From Pricia mediterranea (GTDB lineage: Bacteria > Bacteroidota > Bacteroidia > Flavobacteriales > Flavobacteriaceae), in assembly GCF_032248455.1 (NCBI RefSeq), contig NZ_JAVTTP010000001.1, positions 1,178,001 through 1,242,000 on the forward strand: a DNA stretch of 64,000 nt, in the 5' to 3' direction. The translations under genes were made by a program, and so were the position numbers. The notes under the pieces were generated by a model. The model worked only from the letters and a program-made list of their open reading frames with translations, did no database searches and had not been told where the DNA came from. This document shows positions 61,519-64,000 of this stretch, one piece after another; positions within the stretch are counted from its first letter, which is position 1, and each line of letters opens with the position of its first letter.

Positions 61519-61758
61519 TATTTCGATATCGAAGGTGCCGTAGCCGCTCTTGATGGTCTTTTTGCCCTTGCCGTTGCGTTTGTTCCCAACGTTACGCTGG
61601 GCCTCGCCGAGATGGCCTTCCATCTCCGCTTCGAGCGCTTTCTCGATGACGTTCTTCAGCATGGGGGCGAACGCGCCGCCCTTGCCGAAAAGGTTCTTGC
61701 CCGACATGAACTGGTCAAGTACCTTTTTCTCGAATTCCGTTTGTTCTCCTTTTCTCAT
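61519..61758 (-). pseudogene. IS256-family transposase, N-terminal part
   Basis: The first 80 codons are GEQTEFEKKVLDQFMSGKNL, FAPMLKNVIEKALEAEMEGH, LGEAQRNVGNKRNGKGKKTI and KSGYGTFDIE, the usual IS256 N-terminus. The frame then enters the nested IS3-family element and stops at 61492. The rest of the gene is at 59117-60187. Confidence 0.9.
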
Positions 61759-61820
61759 GATTCTGTCTGAATAAAATTAATGATTAAATTTATTTCAGAC
61801 AGAGTTCAGTTTACACTCTC

Positions 61821-61828
61821 TTAGCCAT
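61821..61828. repeat. target site duplication TTAGCCAT, right copy, containing the wecB stop codon
   Basis: Identical to 59082-59089. The first three bases are the reverse complement of the TAA stop of wecB, so this copy keeps the wecB reading frame whole. Confidence 0.88.
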
Positions 61829-62912
61829 AGATATCAACCAAGTTATTTATTATCCTAGTGGCAGTTTTACCATCCCACATTTTTGGAATATTTCCTTTTT
61901 TCCATTTACCACTGTTTAGTTTCTTAATATAGGGAGGTATATTGTTAGGGTCAATTCCTACAAGTTCGTTTGTTCCAATAGTTATGGTTTCAGGTCGTTC
62001 GGTAGAATCACGCAGAGTAATACATGGTATTCCCAAGGCTGTGGTTTCTTCTGTAATACCTCCTGAATCCGTTATCACGCATCGTGCATTGTTAACCAGA
62101 TAAATAAATTCCAAATAACCTAAAGGATCCATTTGCACTAAATTCATATCTTCATAAGTTATTTCTTCAAGAACTTTTTTTGTCCTGGGATGCACAGGGA
62201 ACAAAACGGGATATGGGGCTGAACTTCGTAATATTACATCTAGTAAATTTTTTAAATTCCGGGAATTATCCACGTTCGCGGGACGATGCAGGGTAACTAA
62301 AAAAAATTCGTTTTGTTTTAGATTATTCTTCTGCCATATGGGAGGTTGAATCAAATTTTCAATATTCTGATACAAGGTATCAATCATTGTATTTCCCACT
62401 AAATGAATTCTCTCTTCAGAAATTCCGTTTTTAATTAAATTAGCATTCGCTAATTCTGTAGTAGTAAAAAAATAGTCACAAATAGAATCAGTTACCATTC
62501 TATTAATTTCTTCCGGCATTCTCATGTCTCCCGAACGGATACCAGCCTCGACGTGTACTACATCAATACATTCTTTTTTGGCGGTAATAGTGCAAGCCAT
62601 CGTAGAGGTAACATCTCCTACAACTAAAACAACGTCAGGACGATGGAAATCAATCTCTTTTTCAAAACCTATCATAATTGCAGCTGTTTGATGGGCTTGG
62701 GTCCCTCCACCAGCACCCAGGTTTACATTAGGCTCGGGGATACCTAATTGCTTAAAGAAATCACCGCTCATCTTATCGTCATAGTGCTGACCTGTATGCA
62801 CCAGTCGATACTTAATTTTTTTATTTTTTTCGTTGAATACATGAATTGCTTTAATGATTGGGGCAATCTTCATGAAGTTTGGCCGGGCTCCGGCAACAAT
62901 CGTCATCCGCAT
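61821..62912 (-). CDS. wecB: UDP-N-acetylglucosamine 2-epimerase (non-hydrolysing)
   Basis: The 363-residue GT-B-like cytoplasmic enzyme makes UDP-ManNAc for surface polysaccharides. Motifs are VAGARPNFMKIAPIIKAI, LVHTGQHYDDKMSGDFF, VLVVGDVTSTMACTITA, VVHVEAGIRSGDMRMPEEIN, RMVTDSICDYFFTT, LVTLHRPANVDN, ITDSGGITEETTALGIPCIT and RDSTERPETITIGTN. The last codons and stop fall in the target duplication of the adjacent IS256-family element and are unchanged. The base composition is more AT-rich than the core genes, as is common for surface polysaccharide genes. Confidence 0.95.
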   Translation of the reverse strand: MRMTIVAGARPNFMKIAPIIKAIHVFNEKNKKIKYRLVHTGQHYDDKMSGDFFKQLGIPEPNVNLGAGGGTQAHQTAAIMIGFEKEIDFHRPDVVLVVGDVTSTMACTITAKKECIDVVHVEAGIRSGDMRMPEEINRMVTDSICDYFFTTTELANANLIKNGISEERIHLVGNTMIDTLYQNIENLIQPPIWQKNNLKQNEFFLVTLHRPANVDNSRNLKNLLDVILRSSAPYPVLFPVHPRTKKVLEEITYEDMNLVQMDPLGYLEFIYLVNNARCVITDSGGITEETTALGIPCITLRDSTERPETITIGTNELVGIDPNNIPPYIKKLNSGKWKKGNIPKMWDGKTATRIINNLVDIYG

Positions 62913-63224
62913 AGATCAGTTTAAAATTGAAGATGAAAAATTATTTATTTAATTTACTTCAGCACTTGATTATACACCGCTAAAACTACTATATACCACT
63001 TATTTAAACACAATTGAAACACCTTTTCTTCATTGTCCCAAAATTTAAAGTTACTCAATTTTCCTATTTTAGAGTACTCCGGATTCTGGGGTAGCTTTCA
63101 AACCTACCTATGAAACTATACAAGTGAAAATGGCGTTGTTTGATGTATAAAATAAAGAGAAGTAAAAAACTATCTCCGTCAGGCATTTTTAATCTCTGTT
63201 GGAATGATAATATAAAAAATCATT
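62913..63224. other. gene-free stretch between wecB and a glycosyltransferase gene
   Basis: AT-rich sequence with no reading frame, hairpin or promoter I can support. It ends at a solitary IS256-type end (63225-63249) and may contain further remains of a deleted element. Confidence 0.5.
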
Positions 63225-63249
63225 CAGACAGAGTTTAATTTACACCCTC
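63225..63249. repeat. solitary IS256-type inverted-repeat end
   Basis: CAGACAGAGTTTAATTTACA and the next five bases match the right end of IS256-family element 2 (61796-61820) at 22 of 25 positions. No matching left end or transposase lies nearby, so it is a remnant. It supplies the last four codons and stop of the next gene. Confidence 0.75.
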
Positions 63250-64000
63250 TTTGAATCTCAAACGTTCATTTAGAACCATTAATATAAACTTTGTATTTCC
63301 AACAAGATATCGTTTCCACATTCTTTTAGGTTCTTGTAAAAAACGATAGAACCATTCTAATCCAGCATTTTGCATCCAAACAGGAGCTCTTTTTACTCTG
63401 CCAGAAACGACATCAAAGCTTCCCCCTACTCCCATAATGAAATTAACTCTATGAAGTATTCCCTTATTTCTGTACAAAAAAAGTTCTTTTGTGGGCGAGC
63501 TTATTGCTACTAATAGTATGTTTGCTCCACTGTTAGAGATGCGTTCTGCAATTTTACTTTCTTCCATTAAAGTAAAATACCCATTGCGATACCCGGCAAT
63601 AATATCTGGAGAATATTCCTCTGAATATCTGTCCACTACAGATTTTACCACCTCTTCTTTTGCTCCTAAAAAGAATATTTTATATTTCTTTATATGAGAT
63701 AATTTTATAAGATGTTCCATTAAATCGATTCCCGCTACTCTTTCTTTTAGCGGTTTTCCCAAGAATCTAGAAGCCCACACCACAGACTGCCCATCTGCAT
63801 TAATTAAATCACTGCTATTAACACTTTTTTGTAATTCTAAATCTGTACGCATGGCTACTATTTTGCCCGCATTTACAACCACATGATGGATTTGTTCATT
63901 ATCTCGAATCGCCATTTCTATTTTGTCAAGAGTCTCCTGAAAGCTTAGATTATGGATTTTGGTATTGAGAATATGAATTTGATCTGTAGTTTTGTAGATT
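63235..64000 (-). CDS. WecG/TagA/CpsF-family glycosyltransferase, partial (runs off the window)
   Basis: The family transfers N-acetylmannosamine-type or similar sugars to a lipid-linked acceptor. Visible motifs are INADGQSVVWASRFLGKPLK, ERVAGIDLMEHLI, FFLGAKEEVVKSVVDRYSEE, GYRNGYF, LLVAISSPTKELFL and GVGGSFDVVSGRVKRAP, then GLEWFYRFLQEPKRMWKRYL. The coding frame is open to the window edge (TDQIHILNTKIHNLSFQETL before the first Met), so the start lies outside. The last residues, EGVN and the stop, come from an IS256-type end. A role with wecB in capsule, exopolysaccharide or O-antigen synthesis is likely. Confidence 0.9.
   Translation of the reverse strand, partial: IYKTTDQIHILNTKIHNLSFQETLDKIEMAIRDNEQIHHVVVNAGKIVAMRTDLELQKSVNSSDLINADGQSVVWASRFLGKPLKERVAGIDLMEHLIKLSHIKKYKIFFLGAKEEVVKSVVDRYSEEYSPDIIAGYRNGYFTLMEESKIAERISNSGANILLVAISSPTKELFLYRNKGILHRVNFIMGVGGSFDVVSGRVKRAPVWMQNAGLEWFYRFLQEPKRMWKRYLVGNTKFILMVLNERLRFKEGVN

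Larger units (their letters stand above)
59090..61820 (-). mobile_element. IS256-family element with a nested IS3-family element
   Basis: The terminal inverted repeats are GGGTGTGTAATTTAAACTCT at the left and, reverse-complemented, GAGAGTGTAAACTGAACTCT at the right, flanked by the 8-bp duplication TTAGCCAT. Total length is 2731 bp, of which 60188-61518 is the nested IS3-family element; the original IS was about 1.4 kb. The insertion lies on the last codons of wecB without destroying them. Confidence 0.9.

Overview
The window looks like chromosomal DNA of a marine-type Flavobacteriaceae bacterium (Bacteroidota). The grounds are SusC/FecR/FecI-type gene sets, gliding genes gldB and gldC, a T9SS C-terminal sorting domain, several TAnnTTTG-type -7 promoter elements, and the flavobacterial order dnaG / response regulator / nadE / gldB / gldC. 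Nothing in the window fixes the genus.

Layout. (1) 1-6.5 kb: a sigma-regulated nutrient uptake locus (ECF sigma factor, FecR anti-sigma factor, STN-type SusC receptor) whose receptor gene is split by an IS256-family element with clean 8-bp target duplications. (2) 6.5-13.4 kb: accessory DNA with a small membrane/DUF2975/XRE operon behind a perfect 22-bp inverted repeat, a lipoprotein/DUF2231/cation-efflux operon, several decayed genes and three copies of a dispersed short repeat. (3) 13.5-19.2 kb: an integrative mobilizable element (MobC, MOBP relaxase, orphan HicB, Fic protein, large serine recombinase) whose recombinase gene runs antisense into tRNA-Arg(TCG). (4) 19.3-36.4 kb, minus strand: the division and cell wall (dcw) cluster mraZ-rsmH-ftsL-ftsI-murE-mraY-murD-ftsW-murG-murC-ftsQ-ftsA-ftsZ, then yqeY; three 10-bp-phased MraZ boxes lie at the promoter. 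(5) 36.6-48.8 kb: housekeeping genes (alpha/beta hydrolase, engB, nadE, gldBC) and a redox/regulatory stretch: a Cys-rich MarR protein with a CPVC thioredoxin-like protein, two tandem regulators joining a DUF4242 domain, a degenerate nucleotide-cyclase domain and an AraC domain, then a FAD oxidoreductase and an outer-membrane protein. (6) 48.8-54.0 kb: a Glu-for-Asp response regulator and dnaG, separated by an IS1182-type element that itself carries an IS3-family element. (7) 54.0-64.0 kb: a PQQ-type sugar dehydrogenase, a T9SS/tail-fibre-like repeat/polysaccharide-lyase trio, a second IS256-family element interrupted by another IS3-family element, and the start of a surface-polysaccharide locus (wecB, WecG/TagA-type glycosyltransferase).

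The strongest sequence-level results are the insertion histories. In three cases removing an IS plus one target-duplication copy rejoins the host reading frame (susC, the IS1182 transposase, the second IS256 transposase). The best candidate for an undescribed system is the tandem DUF4242-pseudocyclase-AraC pair with its adjoining FAD oxidoreductase and shared operator-like repeats.
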